Positions 42,301 to 53,585 of a stretch of 64,000 nucleotides of DNA are shown here, piece after piece (the stretch's first letter is position 1; each line of letters starts with the position of its first letter). A program made the position numbers and the translations under genes. The notes beneath the pieces were generated by a model that ran no database searches, was not told the DNA's origin, and worked only from the letters and a program-made list of their open reading frames with translations. The DNA comes from Lutjanus erythropterus (taxonomy: Eukaryota > Chordata > Actinopteri > Lutjaniformes > Lutjanidae), in contig CM034595.1 in assembly GCA_020091685.1 (NCBI GenBank), forward strand, positions 26,769,933 through 26,833,932, read 5' to 3'.

Positions 42301-45300
42301 CTATATCACCTGCAAACACTCCTAATAATTCCTGAGTCCTAATAATTCAGTGAGTGGTAAATCTCTTTGATTTGACAGTGTTTGGACGGATGCCAGTGAT
42401 TTGTCTATAACATTTAATTCAGAGAGTCCATCAGCACTCTCAGTGGAGGAATCAAGGTCTCTCGTCCTACCATAACCCGCAGGGACTCAGTGTGCAGTTT
42501 AATATGTTTTATTAAATCAAGAATTAAGCAGCTTATTCAGTTTATTATTAGAGGAAACAGTTGAGTGTTGTCACCAGTTATAACCAGGCCAGATGACAAG
42601 GCGGCTCGTCTTTCTGAAGAATGCAAACTTTATAAACAACCAAACTGTTACCAGAGCAAGAAGTATTTCTTTTAGTCGCACACTGAACTATTTGTTTCTA
42701 TCTAATTTTGACCTCAGAGTTACCTGATATACAGTATATCTCCTTGGAATGCAGAGCTTCACCTACAAGTCTGAACTGCTCAAACACAGTTTACCTGCTC
42801 TGTAACATATTTGAGTCTATATGCAAATCGGAGAGCCGTATATCATTTAAAACCTGTGTCTCTTCTCTTGACTTCAGAATGTGGAAAATGTGTTGACGGC
42901 TGAGGGAACTGGACTGGTCACTGCTCTCAGGGTCCTTTGTCACATTGCCTGTCCTCCACCTGCTGTAGAAGGTAAAGACACAACAAATGTGATTTTTGTA
43001 ATAGTTGAGTTTACACAATATCCCAAGAATACTTTGAGGAGTTTTTATTCGAACTTGATAATAGAAGAGGTGACTGTGGTACATTTTTCATGATGCCTTC
43101 CTCCTCTCTACAGGTCAGCAGAGGGATCTTAAGTGGAGTCTTGCAGGAGTCCAGCTGTTCTCTGGAGAAGGTCTGGATACGTGTGTACGTGTCCTACAGA
43201 AGCTGTGCAGCGTGTTGCTGCAGCCATGGCGTGTTCATGGACACATGGGACCCACGCCGCAGCGCTGCATGATCCTCAGTATATGTATCAGCACACTGCG
43301 ACTGCTGCGCACCATGCTGACGGAGCTGCTGCGCGGAGGAGCTTTCCAGTTCAGGGACACTCGTGTGGCCAGTGTGTTGGTGACGCTCCACATGATAGTT
43401 TGCTCCATCCCTGCATCTGGGCGTCTGGACGGAGAGGAGACCAGAGTGCAGGCGGTCATCGTCGATGTACTGCTCACCTTCACTCAGGGTGTTAATGAAG
43501 AGGTGCGTGATTGAGGGAGAGGGAAGTTTAGCCAAGGTGAATTGTGCAAAAAGTGTCATTTGTACTAACTGTTTGTGTTTGGTGCAGGTGACTCATACAG
43601 AAGAGACTTTGGCCAGTAACACGTGGTCTCTGATGCTGAAGGAGATTTTGAACTCCCTCTTAAAGGCTCCTGAAGGTCTGTTTTCTGGTCTGACGTTGCT
43701 CTCTGAGCTCCTGCCTCTTCCACTGCCAATGCAGAGCACTCAGGTAACTCATTCTACCCTACTGTGGGCACCCATCTATCCTGTTCTTCCTTTAAAGGGA
43801 TAATTTGAGGTGAGGATGTATGAGATGCTTGTGGGTAATCATTGTATTGCATACAGTAGAGGTAGTACTACCACAGAAGCTAAGCAATGTACTGCTGTGG
43901 ACAGGGTCAGCAAGAAAAGGTGTTTTATCCACTTAAAAAAAGGTCCACCTAAAATACTCAGTATGGGTTTAAGTGTACACTATATTTAGAATATTTTCAC
44001 CTATTTACTTTGTTGTCAGACAGCTGATTCATATTGGAAAATGCCTTTAAATAAGCCAAATATCGCACATATCGAACAGCAGGAGTTTCTGGTCTACTGC
44101 TGCCTCCATCAGTTACTGCTTGTTTTATCGTGTGACTTCAGTGAGTCTGAAGTATCCATTTAAACACACAGACACACAAACGTAATACAATAACACAAAC
44201 AAGTTAACTGATCGAGAAAGCAATTCTGATTGCTCTGCAAGTTAAAATGACTTTTTGTCAATGGAGCCTGGTTGCTTTGGGGAGGGCGATATTTGGCTAA
44301 CAGCAGTTTCCCGTTGGAAAGGGCTGTCTGACGGCAAACTAAGGTGGTGAAAATATTCTAATATATTGCGTATACTTAAGCTGGTAACAATTCTTTTCAG
44401 CAGTTTATTGCTTCTGTGCAGGTGCCCCTCTCTGCGTCTTCTAACTGGGAGTGTGCTGACTCTTGTATCAACAAGTACCTCATACAGTCCCACATCAAAT
44501 AATCCAAATTTAACTTCCTGATGATTCTTGTTCTGACACATACACTAATATTGATCAATTTTTGGCTCCATAGGTGATATCAGTCCAAGATGTGGCTGTG
44601 GCCTTAAACACGAGGAAGCTGTGGAGCATGCACATACGGGCACAGTGGAAAGTGTTTTCTGAGGCATTGAGGTGTGTGTGTGCCACCAGCTGCCCTCCTC
44701 TCCTGGCCATGCTGAGGAGGCTGTGTGTTCAGCTGGCAGACCTGTCTTCACCTACCGCTACACTCATCATGAAGACCCTGTTGGAGCTGCTGCTTGAAGA
44801 GCTGCAGCCGTGAGTGAAAAACACACGCACACAGTTGTTTGTTGATTATGCTGTGAAGGGTCTTTTAAGTGTATGAAATGTTCTCACTGCAGGGCGGAGG
44901 GGAAAGCTGTGTGCTGGGGCCAGGTCCTGCGTCTGCTCTCTTTGACAGACGCTCTGGTGTCACAGAAAGCGTGTAAGAGCGCAGCGCTGCACCTGCTGTC
45001 CGGCTCTGTGTCTGGAGATGAACAGCTGGCCGATCTGTTCCCCTCGCTGCTGTCGCTGCTGGTTCCTCCAGCTGACCACTCCTTACAGCAGCAGCAGTGC
45101 AGCGAGCTGGTGGGGACGATATTACAGTCACTGTGTGACCAGGTGAGCTGGACAAAGGGTTTGCATGGGTGCTCGAAATCCCGTCAAAGTGCTTGGATTT
45201 TGGATGAAGTGCTTGAAGCTGCTTGTTATTTGCATTACTCTCATAATAAGTTGTTACATGACTGAATTGTTGCCTTTTTAAATTGAGAAATAAAATAAGT

Positions 45301-48300
45301 CGGCTGTATGCTGCCAGGTCTACCTACAGACAGGTGATGCATGCACCTTGAAAAATTCTTTCAATGTGATTGAATTTGACTTCTGAAAAGGTGTAGGAAC
45401 CCTGAATATAGTGCATATAAAGGCTAACAACACCTGTTTCAGTCATTATAAAGCATTAAAAATAATCTCTGACTTCCTCAGGACATTTCTCTGGTGGTAT
45501 CTCAACCTGGTGAGAGCTGCGTGTCGGAGGCTGAGCAGCTGGCCAGTGCTCTTCCGGGGCGAGAGATGATGTCATCGGTGTGCACCGCCTTGTTGGAGGT
45601 TTTGGGGAATTCGGAGAGCAGTGTCCCACTCCTCCTCACCTGTATCAGGACTTTGACGTTCCTCACTGAGCACGACTATGGACTGTACCACCTCAAAGTG
45701 TAATTAACAATGCTGTCTTATTGTTTCTTGGCATTTCCTCTGTCTGCTTTTATAATCTCTTCTATATCTGTTGAGCATAGGGTGCATTCTGATACCCATA
45801 GTATCATACTGTTTAGTGTGCCAGAAAGCATCCCTAGATTTTGTATGCCAATGCAGTATGCCAAAACACCAGGATGTTTTACAACATCATATTTTGCAGT
45901 ATGCAAGCCAGCATGCTTCCCTGGTTATTCTTATTTGCATGCATTCCAAATGCCATAACTTTTCTTTTACATTGTGCGGACTGCAATGGATGTATGAGCA
46001 AGAGTGTCAGAATTCAAGATCTGATGTTATGATGAAGTAGTGTGTTCCAGTTGTAAGCATAGTGCAACAGTATGAAGGGCAGCTACAGTACGTACTAAAA
46101 GTATAAAGAAAAAGTATGAGATTTAGAATGTCACAAATGTGTCAAAACTCTCAAACCTTTGTCAAACAACAGTTGAATTATATTTTAATCTTTGTTTCAG
46201 TGCTCTGAAGAAACATGGTGCACGTCTGTGCTCCCTGTTGAAGCGGTTGGTGTTTCCCTTCAACAAGGACTCTGCAGATCTGCTCTCAGCTCTACTTGAC
46301 TTCCTCAGACAGATCGTCAACACAGAAACAATGGTCAGTATCTGCTTTTACATCTGGTTCATGTTTCACATGGAAGTGCATATCTTCATTTTGTTTTGCT
46401 TTGTTTTATTTAGTACAGTTCTTCCAAGTATACTTTTTTGATGTATTTTCCCCTTTATTTGCTGTTTTGCATGCTTGTTTGTCTGTTTTGTTTATTTGTG
46501 TGTATGTGAGTGGAGGGAAGGTATGAGGGACATGAGGAAACTCAGTGTAATCTGTTAAGATTGTATGTTTACATACATATCATGTGTACATGCTATTAAT
46601 GTAATTATAGAAATGATTATTACAAAGTACATTTGTTGAAAGCAGTGCAGCTTGCAGTAATCATAAGAAGTGCTATAAATATAACTTCCTAAAGGAGTTG
46701 AGTATAAATAACTAATTGTGCGTAAGGAAAAAGCAAAGACTTGCAGACTTGCATACAGTTTGTGGTATTTGTATTTTATCGTTGGATGTGTCTGTGTTCT
46801 ACTTCAGTGCGTTGATGAGGGCCAGGGGTCAGGCGAGGACTCTGCCTACACTCCTCCACGGTTACTGACGGGCTCTGAGATGAAAACTCTGCTGCAGTGG
46901 GAGGAGTCTGAGTCCCATCCACTGCCTACTTTAGAGAAACATATCACGGTACAACATACCCACATGTATAATTTTATTTTTGCAAAGTAAAGGTTGATGC
47001 TTCCTTGGCATCTAACTAACACTGTAACTCTGTGTCTCATGAATTTGGTTTGTAGAAACTATGTAAGGAAGACGATTCACTGGAGACCATGTTGGAGAAT
47101 GTGATCGTTTTGAGACAGACGCTGGAGACGGCCACAGACACGCCACCTGCAGCTGATACTGAGCCCACTCTGCCAGCACCAGAGACGCTCGGGGCCCAGT
47201 TTAATCACAGGTACAAAGTGACTTACAGCAAAATTTTCTCCATCTCTATCAGGGAGGCAGTTATCATCCTAATTATGGAAAGTAGCTTTTAAAGCAACAG
47301 AATGGTTTAATCACATATTCATATAAAATGGTGCAAACATGACTTATCTACACCAGGGGTGTACATCACAAGTTCCATGCATGATTTTTGTGAAAAATGA
47401 GAGGAAGCTCTGGACGTAATAGCAAGTATATCATGCCTCTGTGTGTTTGTTTCTGTAGGACGGTGTTTATTCTGTCAGAAGCTCTGGATGAGCAGCTGAA
47501 GACTCTGTGGTTCTCTCCCTTCCAAACTGACGACATAGAAACAGACCTTGATATGGTGAGTGTGTATACCCACAAGTGTGTGTGAAGTATAGGCTAGAAT
47601 TTCTTTTCTAAATAATCTTATTTTCTCTTCAGTACAGTATAGTGCTATACCCAAGAGCATTATTACAAAGTTAAAATAATAATTACTGCATTACTGCAGT
47701 GACAACCTGATGGCACATTCCTCTACCAACTTATCTACTGTGTAAGCCTGATGAGTCACATGGGACATAAAATGGATTTTGAAATGGAATAGTCGGTTAA
47801 ATATTTATTAATTGTACAACCAAACATAATTATTAAATTCAGTTACATTTGATCATGTACAGTTGTGAAGCCCTGTGTCTGTCTGTGGGTGGATTATTAT
47901 ATCTTTGAGTACCACTTGTGTCTGTCCGGCAGGTGAAAGTGGATCTGGTGGGTCTTGCTCAGGAGTGTTGTCCAGAACTGGACCTGAAGGCAGAGCTGGA
48001 GCGTTCCTTCCTGTCCGAGCCCTCATCTCCTGGTCACACGAAGGCTCCAAAAGGTTTCCGACTGGGCAAACACAAGCACGAGACGTTTATCACATCAAGG
48101 TACGGTCCCAATGTTTGGTAACATTTTAACTTTATCACCTCTTCTTATCTGTTCAGTGATTTTTAGAGAGAACATCATGTTTTAAACAGCTGACTGAATG
48201 TCCTCTCGTGTGTATCTCTGCAGCGGTAAATCAGACTATGTCGAACCTGCTAAGAGAGCGCACATCATGGCTGCTCCTCGCGGCCGAGGAGGTCGAGGAG

Positions 48301-48562
48301 GGTTTGGACAGAATCTCTGCCGACCTCATGATATCTTTCGTCAGCGCAAACAGAACACTTCCCGTCCTCCCAGTATGCACGTGGATGACTTTGTGGCAGC
48401 GGAGTTTAAAGACATTACGACCCCTCTTGGACTTCTGCCTCTAAACGGCCCCAGAATCCTAAGCCCCCAACGAGAGGACTGTTCACGGCAACAGAGGCAG
48501 AGCCACGTTCCACAGCCAGACTAGCTTCACTCCACCACAACCTAAAGGTGTCCTGCTGTCTG

Positions 48563-48636
<74 letters not shown>

Positions 48637-50550
48637 ACACACACCCTGAAGAAAACTCCCGGCCTAATGTTGATACATTGGTCAAATTTGTAGTTACTGT
48701 GTGTTGGCTCTGTAACTACACTGAAAACAAAGCCAAAAAAAATAGATGATTTGTTTTCTTTACCAGCTGTTTAAAAATGTAGTTTGGTGCCAGTTTTTTC
48801 CAAATTTGCTGCTTGATCGATGTCTGTGCTTCATTTTGTGTTATTGCTAAATGTTACAATTTATTGGCTGTATATAATAGACCATATTGATATGAAACAG
48901 TAGGGTAAACACAGGTGTTATCAATGATACTAATTAAGCTCCATAAGTTCCATTTAGTGTAGCAGAGCCTTTCCAGTGAGCCAACATGGCCTGACTCTGT
49001 TTGACCTGAATGGAACTGAAACATAATTAGTGTCATTGGTAACACCTGTGTTCACTATATCATGTCAAAATGGCTGCTGTGAAAAAGGTCTGTCCTCTTT
49101 CCAACTCAACTCTATTTGATGGTCTCCATCAGCAGATGGAGTTTGCTTAGTTGTCATGGACATTGCTCAGGAGTTATGAAAACCAGCATTACAAAGTCTC
49201 TTATGCATGAAACACAACAATAAAAGTCACAGTAATGTAGGAGTAAACAGGCAGGAATAGGGGATAAAAGAAGGGTGAAACTTAAGAACAATGGATGATT
49301 AAAAACCATAAAATACCGAGGATAAAATATAAAAACAGCTTGTGCAGTGACACTTCAAAGCCGTGCAAGACCCAAATGCAACATCTTGAAATAATAACCA
49401 TATAATTCAGCAGTTCCTCAGGCAGGTTGTGGCACAGCTGAGAAACTCTAACAGCAAACCCTCGGTCCCTTTTAGTCTCTCTTTTGTCATTGTTTATTTA
49501 TATTTTAATAATTTTAGGTATCAAAAATGTTCTCATCATAATTGTTATTTTTGTGATTTTAGCTGTCTTGTTGTGTTCAAGAGACATGTATTGCACATCT
49601 GTCCTTCCAGGGAGGAGGACTCCTCCTCTATGGCTTTTCCTGTGGTTTCTTCCATTTCTTTCCCTGTTAAAAGGAGAGAAATTTTCTTTGCTCTTTCTAG
49701 TCTTGTCTACAGGACAGTGGGTGTCTCATACTGTATAGGTTCTAAACCCCCATGGGGCAAATTGTAATTTGTGACATTTTGCTAAATAAATACGATTTGA
49801 CTTGACTTTAAAATAATATAAGGTCAGTGGGTTCCTGCCTGAGGATCTGAGGCTGCACACTGGTTGATAGGGGGTCAGCGGTTCAGATATTTATGCTGGT
49901 TTCATACACCAATGAAGACCATGAGATGTAGTAAAAGCTCTGAATAAAAGCTAGTTGATGCATCTCGAGTTAAGATTTTTCGGCAGCTTCTATTAATATA
50001 CTGTATAGTGCCGGGTGGTTTGGAATTGTGACATATTGCAGGTCAGTACCATTTGTTAGCCAGTAGAGGGGGATAAATCCTCTCTTTTGCTCCCGTAGGT
50101 AACTACACTCGCAGAGAAGGAGGCCGTGGTTCATCATGGAGCGGACAAGTTCCAGCTGTCACCCACAGAGGAACCTATAGTGAACCCCGTGGAGGCCAGA
50201 GCAACTTCACACGAGGACCGCTGCCCTCCAGACAACCCCCAGCAAGTAAGCAACCCCCACACACACTTTTTTATGATTTTGCACCATTAATTTCCACACA
50301 CTGAACTTTGATCATCCCCTCCCTCCCTCTCTATTCACCAGGTGCATATCGGTTGGCGCCACGGGACCGAGCCCCGCGGGGAAGAGGAGGGGCCGGGCTG
50401 TCGTGGCTTAGCGGAGGAGGAGGCGGCGGCAGTGCTGGAGGAGGAGGTGGTGGAGGAGGAGGGGGCAGAGGATCTCAGGGGAGCAAGTTCAGTGGTGGGG
50501 GAGGGAGCGGAGGTGGGAGGGGCAGACATGTTCGCTCCTTCACCAGGTAA
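27953..50550 (+). CDS. virma: protein virilizer homolog (m6A writer scaffold)
   Basis: VIRMA/KIAA1429 is the large nuclear scaffold of the WTAP-containing complex that positions METTL3/METTL14 methylation on mRNA. There are 27 coding exons: 27953-28015, 28498-28610, 31797-31883, 33847-33895, 33980-34142, 34270-34389, 35580-35828, 37514-38244, 38935-39072, 39582-39808, 40519-41046, 41145-41299, 42130-42212, 42878-42971, 43114-43502, 43588-43743, 44574-44809, 44893-45142, 45482-45699, 46201-46333, 46808-46948, 47056-47210, 47459-47555, 47933-48099, 48224-48547, 50099-50245, 50342-50550. Recognisable blocks: LLFLDTFKH, NTDGLVLRGWYTSLT, RGPRTPPGPPPPDDDDE, a Glu-rich run (exon 7), GYEQISSDEDD, DDPYPTLYRY, LNTRKLWSMH, EHDYGLYHLK, ERSFLSEPSSPG, and the terminal RGRHVRSFTR. 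Exon 25 loses frame twice as assembled: the frame entering it stops at TAG 48522, about 1,680 residues, while exons 26-27 stay open in the orthologous frame. Confidence 0.96.
28640..28935. repeat. dispersed repeat in virma intron 2
   Basis: TTATTAGGTCCACCTAGATG and AAGCTAATGCAGACTAATA followed by an AT-rich body resemble an abundant teleost repeat with a TTATTAGGTACACCT end. Class unassigned. Confidence 0.45.
29108..29405. mobile_element. MITE-like element in virma intron 2
   Basis: The left end GGTTGGGTGAACAATTGCAAT and the right end CAGTGATATTGCCCAGCCCC are imperfect inverted termini (GGGCTGGGCAATAT type) common in fish MITEs. A related fragment starts near 29806 (AGATGGGCAATTTATTAATA). 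Confidence 0.55.
29406..31304. other. rest of virma intron 2, no gene supported
   Basis: Holds a 160-codon minus-strand open frame (29332-29814) with no recognisable domain and no splice support. There is also a perfect tandem pair of GTGTAATCCAATAAC at about 30152-30182. Nothing else I can name. Confidence 0.4.
31305..31625. repeat. dispersed repeat, copy 1 (pair with 57560-58120)
   Basis: Shares AATCACAATATGG, AAGTGAAAT, GATGCCCTGGTCCACAAAT and ACATCATCATGATTTA-like blocks in the same order with 57560-58120. Class unassigned. Confidence 0.6.
31884..33846. other. virma intron 3, nothing recognised
   Basis: AT-rich sequence of about 2 kb without conserved exons, repeats I can name, or RNA genes. 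Confidence 0.4.
34390..35579. other. virma intron 6, nothing recognised
   Basis: AT-rich intron with T-runs near 34.86 kb. The 140-codon open frame at 34594 is low-complexity and hydrophobic through T-runs, and is not credible coding. Confidence 0.4.
36266..36322. repeat. (CA)n microsatellite
   Basis: About 28 CA units, located where the left terminus of foldback copy B would be expected. The repeat has apparently replaced or expanded at that end. Confidence 0.95.
36325..37449. mobile_element. foldback element family F, copy B
   Basis: The right end AATAATCCAAACTATTCCTT, then TTAA at 37450-37453, matches the inverted form of copy A's left end. Arms share GGAGAAGCAGAGAGGAGCA and CTGTCCACAGCAG-like blocks. 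The interior block AGTTGCTGGTCTACTGCTGC..GTTTTATTGTG is shared with copy C (44080). The left terminus is lost at the CA repeat, and a smaller repeat is nested at 36520-36683. It lies in virma intron 7. Confidence 0.75.
36520..36683. repeat. 'GGGCTGCAA..' repeat nested in foldback copy B
   Basis: Contains GCTGAAATCAGAGAATTTTC, ATAGTTGGTGATTAATTTAA and GATTACTCGTTGCAGCTCTC, collinear with 24546-24886. It interrupts copy B and is therefore younger. Confidence 0.7.
39160..39530. repeat. dispersed repeat, copy 2 (pair with 15050-15302)
   Basis: Shares GTCTCAATAAACATATGCAC, TGTTGTGTTGACAAATTTGAC and the ending TAGTTTTTAGTTCATTTTTAG..ATAATAACCTTG with copy 1. It lies in virma intron 9, after a T-run. 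Confidence 0.6.
39809..40518. other. virma intron 10, nothing recognised
   Basis: AT-rich intron without a coding signal or a repeat I can assign. Confidence 0.4.
41570..42030. repeat. abundant percomorph-type repeat in virma intron 12
   Basis: Blocks AAACTCATGGGTACCAATAG, ATATCTTGAGGAGAGAGATC, AAGGGATCTCTTTGAAAATG, GGTACTAATGGATTC and TCATATAATACCAGTATGTT are collinear with a very common repeat of spiny-rayed fish by recall. Class unassigned. Confidence 0.55.
42213..42877. other. virma intron 13, nothing recognised
   Basis: Ordinary intron. Short open frames are not supported by splice context. Confidence 0.4.
43796..44509. mobile_element. foldback element family F, copy C
   Basis: TTAA at 43792-43795 precedes AGGGATAATTTGAGG. 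The right end, CACATCAAATAATCCAAATT, runs into TTAA at 44510-44513. It shares CTGTGGACAGGGTCAGCA with copy A and the interior GTTTCTGGTCTACTGCTGCC and TGTCTGACGGCAAACTAAGG with copy B (TGTCTGACAGCAAAGTAAAG). It lies in virma intron 16. Confidence 0.75.
45775..46115. mobile_element. MITE-like element in virma intron 19
   Basis: GGTGCATTCTGATACCCATA at the left and repeated AGTATG-rich motifs across the unit match a teleost MITE organisation. Edges are approximate. Confidence 0.4.
48224..48547 (+). CDS. virma: virma exon 25, frame-disrupted in this assembly
   Basis: The entering frame codes SGKSDYVEPAKRAHIMAAPR and then RQRKQNTSRPPSMHVDDFVA, matching the orthologue. Near 48450 the orthologue-like peptide SKRPQNPKPPTRG appears in another frame. 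Near 48487 GNRGRATFHSQTSFTPPQPK appears in the third frame, and this is the one that joins exon 26 (NYTRREGGRGSSWSG). The exon is therefore two bases short of the length its flanking phases need. The exon sequence is otherwise well conserved, so this looks like base-call indels or a segregating allele rather than decay. Confidence 0.8.
48564..48645. repeat. (AC)n microsatellite just after virma exon 25
   Basis: About 40 AC units beginning 17 bases after the exon 25 donor. Close enough to influence splicing or to complicate read alignment here. Confidence 0.95.
48881..49073. mobile_element. foldback MITE in virma intron 25
   Basis: The left arm AACACAGGTGTTATCAATGA and TACTAATTA pairs with the right arm (reverse complement AACACAGGTGTTACCAATGA, CACTAATTA). 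Pairing extends outward to about 48881 and 49073, with a short loop of about 90 bp. Confidence 0.75.
49739..49808. repeat. short dispersed repeat tail
   Basis: Ends AATAAATACGATTTGACTTG, a 3' tail seen on abundant teleost repeats. A matching head-like fragment (CAAGGCAAGTTTATTTATAT) occurs at 1171-1215. Family unassigned. Confidence 0.4.
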
Positions 50551-50712
50551 ACTCACCTGGGCAATGACTGCAGCCTTTCATGGCAACACATGGACCAATC
50601 AGGATATTATATACACTGTCTCCATGGAAACGTGGTGGGATGATGTTGTCACAATGACGTACAGACTCTGTGTTGATGTTTTATGTTTTGTTATCATGAG
50701 TTGTATTCAGAG

Positions 50713-50718
50713 AATAAA
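50713..50718 (+). terminator. virma polyadenylation signal
   Basis: AATAAA about 165 bp after the TAA at 50548-50550. A second AATAAA-like run occurs near 50770. This gives a short 3'UTR. Confidence 0.55.
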
Positions 50719-51654
50719 GGTCGTAGTAACCGAGCGGACACTTTTGTGTTTTAAGGAAAAACCAGGTGAAATAAAGAACTGATGCAGATGGAAATCACGT
50801 TTACCTGTCATAGCACTTATGCCTGTATCATGCTTTAAAAAACATGATATTTGAACAGATGTTCCACTGAACAGGAGTTAAAATCTATACAACACTGAAG
50901 GTCCTTCAAGGTGCGTAACAACAATTTAGTGTAAAAAGAACTACACTATAGTCCAAGCTTGTGATTTTTAAGATTATTTAGGAATTGTTCCTTGGTTTTA
51001 ATGCGTGAAATTGGTGGCAAATGAGGTATTTGTAAGACAGAGGTTAAGACAAGTTAATAAAACTTTAAGAAAACAAATAGCTATCCATTAGACCACAGAC
51101 TTTCAATCTGAGAGGATTTTATCTGAAGGAATCCCTGCTGGGTAAAGTAGTCAATCAGTTATCAAATAAGGATCATTGTAAATGACAATCAGTCAAAACA
51201 GCCAACCCTATATCTTCCCTCATTCCAACTTCCAAAAATTTGATAAAAGTTGAAATATTCTGTTCCCTTTTTTTGCTGGAGACCCAGTCAAGGACCCCTG
51301 TTGGACCCAAGTTTGAAAATCACTGACGCACAACACAGGTTGAACCAAAGGTATCAAAACTCTCGTGGTAAATTCCTCCGGGTCACCAAACTCATGTCAG
51401 AAGTTATATTGTTAGTGTTTCATGCAGTTCTGTTTGTCTTGATGGAGACGATTATAGATAGAACACATTTGGTTTTCACCACAAGTGTGCGACTCAGTAG
51501 GACATGAAAGCTATGCAAGCTCTCCCACAAGAGTGACTTTGCATTGTTTTTCATACATTAAACCGATAAGCCCATGAAGATGATTGTGAGTCAAACAGTT
51601 TTCAACGTTTCAGGTTTGTTAAACGTAACACAGTTCTTGCAGGATACTAAAAAA

Positions 51655-52055
51655 TAGAGATTCACGGACTTATTGGCTGATCATTGGTATCTGCCAATAT
51701 TGTTTACTGCAACTGGCCTATTGGTAAAATAAGAAGACATTCACTAAAGGTAGTGGCCGATGTTTATCTGTTGTATTGCGTCAGTGTTGTGCTCACTAAA
51801 TGTGTTGGATATTTTCATCTAAACTCAGACAACAGTCTGATTACAGAGAAGAAGCCACTGGCTGGATGTGACTGTAATATGACATGAGAGGGCAATAAGT
51901 GCTGTTTTCAATGATGATTTCTTTCTTTTTCTTGCACAAAAGTGGCAATAAATAACAAAGAAAACAAAATAAACCAACCACAAAAAATACACTTGAATTA
52001 GCTCTTGGCCAAATCTGTAGTGGCCCAGAATTTCACTATTGGTGCATCCTTACCA
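51655..52055. mobile_element. MITE-like element
   Basis: The right end TTCACTATTGGTGCATCC and the left block TTATTGGCTGATCATTGGTA fit a teleost element with GGATGCACCAAT-type ends. The left terminus is eroded. Confidence 0.4.
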
Positions 52056-52549
52056 AAACCATTTAACAAATATTTTCTAGGTGGAAAATACTGTATCAGA
52101 TTTATCACTAATGAGGAAAAAAGGAATAATTTGGTCCTGAGATCAAGAACATTACTTGAACAGTTTTAATTGAAACCTGGTTGATACAAAATCCAAGAGA
52201 CATTGCACAATGATGTTTTTGCAGAAATGATCAGGAGTGAGTCTACAAAATGAATGGATGTCTATTCATTTTCACAAAAGCCTACAGTCAAAAAAAATCA
52301 CTTAAGTTTGCAGAATTACACAAAAAGACCAACATAGGGTTCATTCCACAGCAGACTACTTTTTTGTCTTTTTAAACAGTTACTTTATAAAAACCAGAAT
52401 ATCTAAAACTTGTAATGCGACAAACTACAGATCTCACAGACGATGCATTTGATTTTCATTATTAAACTCTTGTCAGAAACAGACAAATATTAAAAAAATA
52501 AAGATTTTATCTTTTCTGGTTTGGGCGATCTAACACCAGTCCAGTCTGC

Positions 52550-53550
52550 TCAGATGACCGTCACCTCGCGGCTCTTCCTCTTGATGCAGTCCAGAGTGAG
52601 GCTCCTGGTTCCGCCCTTGCGTGCTCCGTCTCCCAGCTGAGGTGATGGAGGTGGACCTGATATATTTAAGGCCTGAGCTGAATGTAGTGACAAACTGGAG
52701 GCGTGTAAAGACGCCTCCCTTTGCTGGTGTCTCGTCTGCTCAGTGTGTAGCTCCCATCCAGACGTCTGCTGGTCTGCCTGATGCCGCTCCCTGGCCGCCT
52801 GGTCAACGGGTTGCTGACTCCTGGTTGGCTGCAGGTCTCTGAGGAGCTCCAGCAGCTCCCTCTTCTCCAACTCTGCTTCAGCCAGCTCCTGTCTCCTCAG
52901 ACGTTCTGCTCCTAACAGGGCTCGCATGTCACACATCACACGGGACAACTGACCCTGCATGGAGAGGACACAAGATTACTGAAGATGCATTAACAGCATG
53001 GCTCACATTACTGACTTTTCTGTGTTACTGGTACTGTGGAGGAAACATTCAGGTCCTAAAAGTACGAACAGTTACTAAATTCTAACTTATAAATTGAAAA
53101 AAAGAAAAATTGAAATAAGAGCATCAATATTTCCAAGAAAAAAATGTTTAAGAGATCAAAACTTCAGCAACACTCAATTTTATTGTTAAATCCAACACGT
53201 TTCACTTTGTGGGTTTGTGACCTCTTCAGCCTTTTTAGTTATACTTTATTTGAAGGGGTCTACATAAGACTGTCATGACACCTGCCATGAACATGAAGGA
53301 GTCTTTATGAATGTTTATGACTGTTGTCATTCAGTGTCAGTTATATCATCTTCAGTGCAAAGGTGACGACACTGTAAGCTAAATCACCTCTGTGCTGTAC
53401 TCTGTCATCAAACTGGCCTTATAACATTTGTATGACATCTTTGTGACAACTCCAAAATGTACAACTTTAGTAAGTGAATATAAATAAATTTAAATATATA
53501 ATTTAAATATTTATGGCATATAATTTATGCCATAAATAATAAAATAATAA

Positions 53551-53585
<35 letters not shown>

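Larger units (their letters stand above)
50551..52549. other. converging virma / RING-gene 3' region
   Basis: virma (plus) and the RING gene (minus) converge here, so it holds both 3'UTRs. A short repeat shared with 7203-7260 lies at 51281-51326, and a MITE-like unit lies at 51655-52055 (right end ATTGGTGCATCC). I see no exon in between. Confidence 0.5.

Noticed and set aside
27953-50550. VIRMA as a pseudogene because of the exon 25 stop
   Set aside because: All other splice sites and frames are intact over 27 exons, including the two after the break; a sequence error or allele is more likely.
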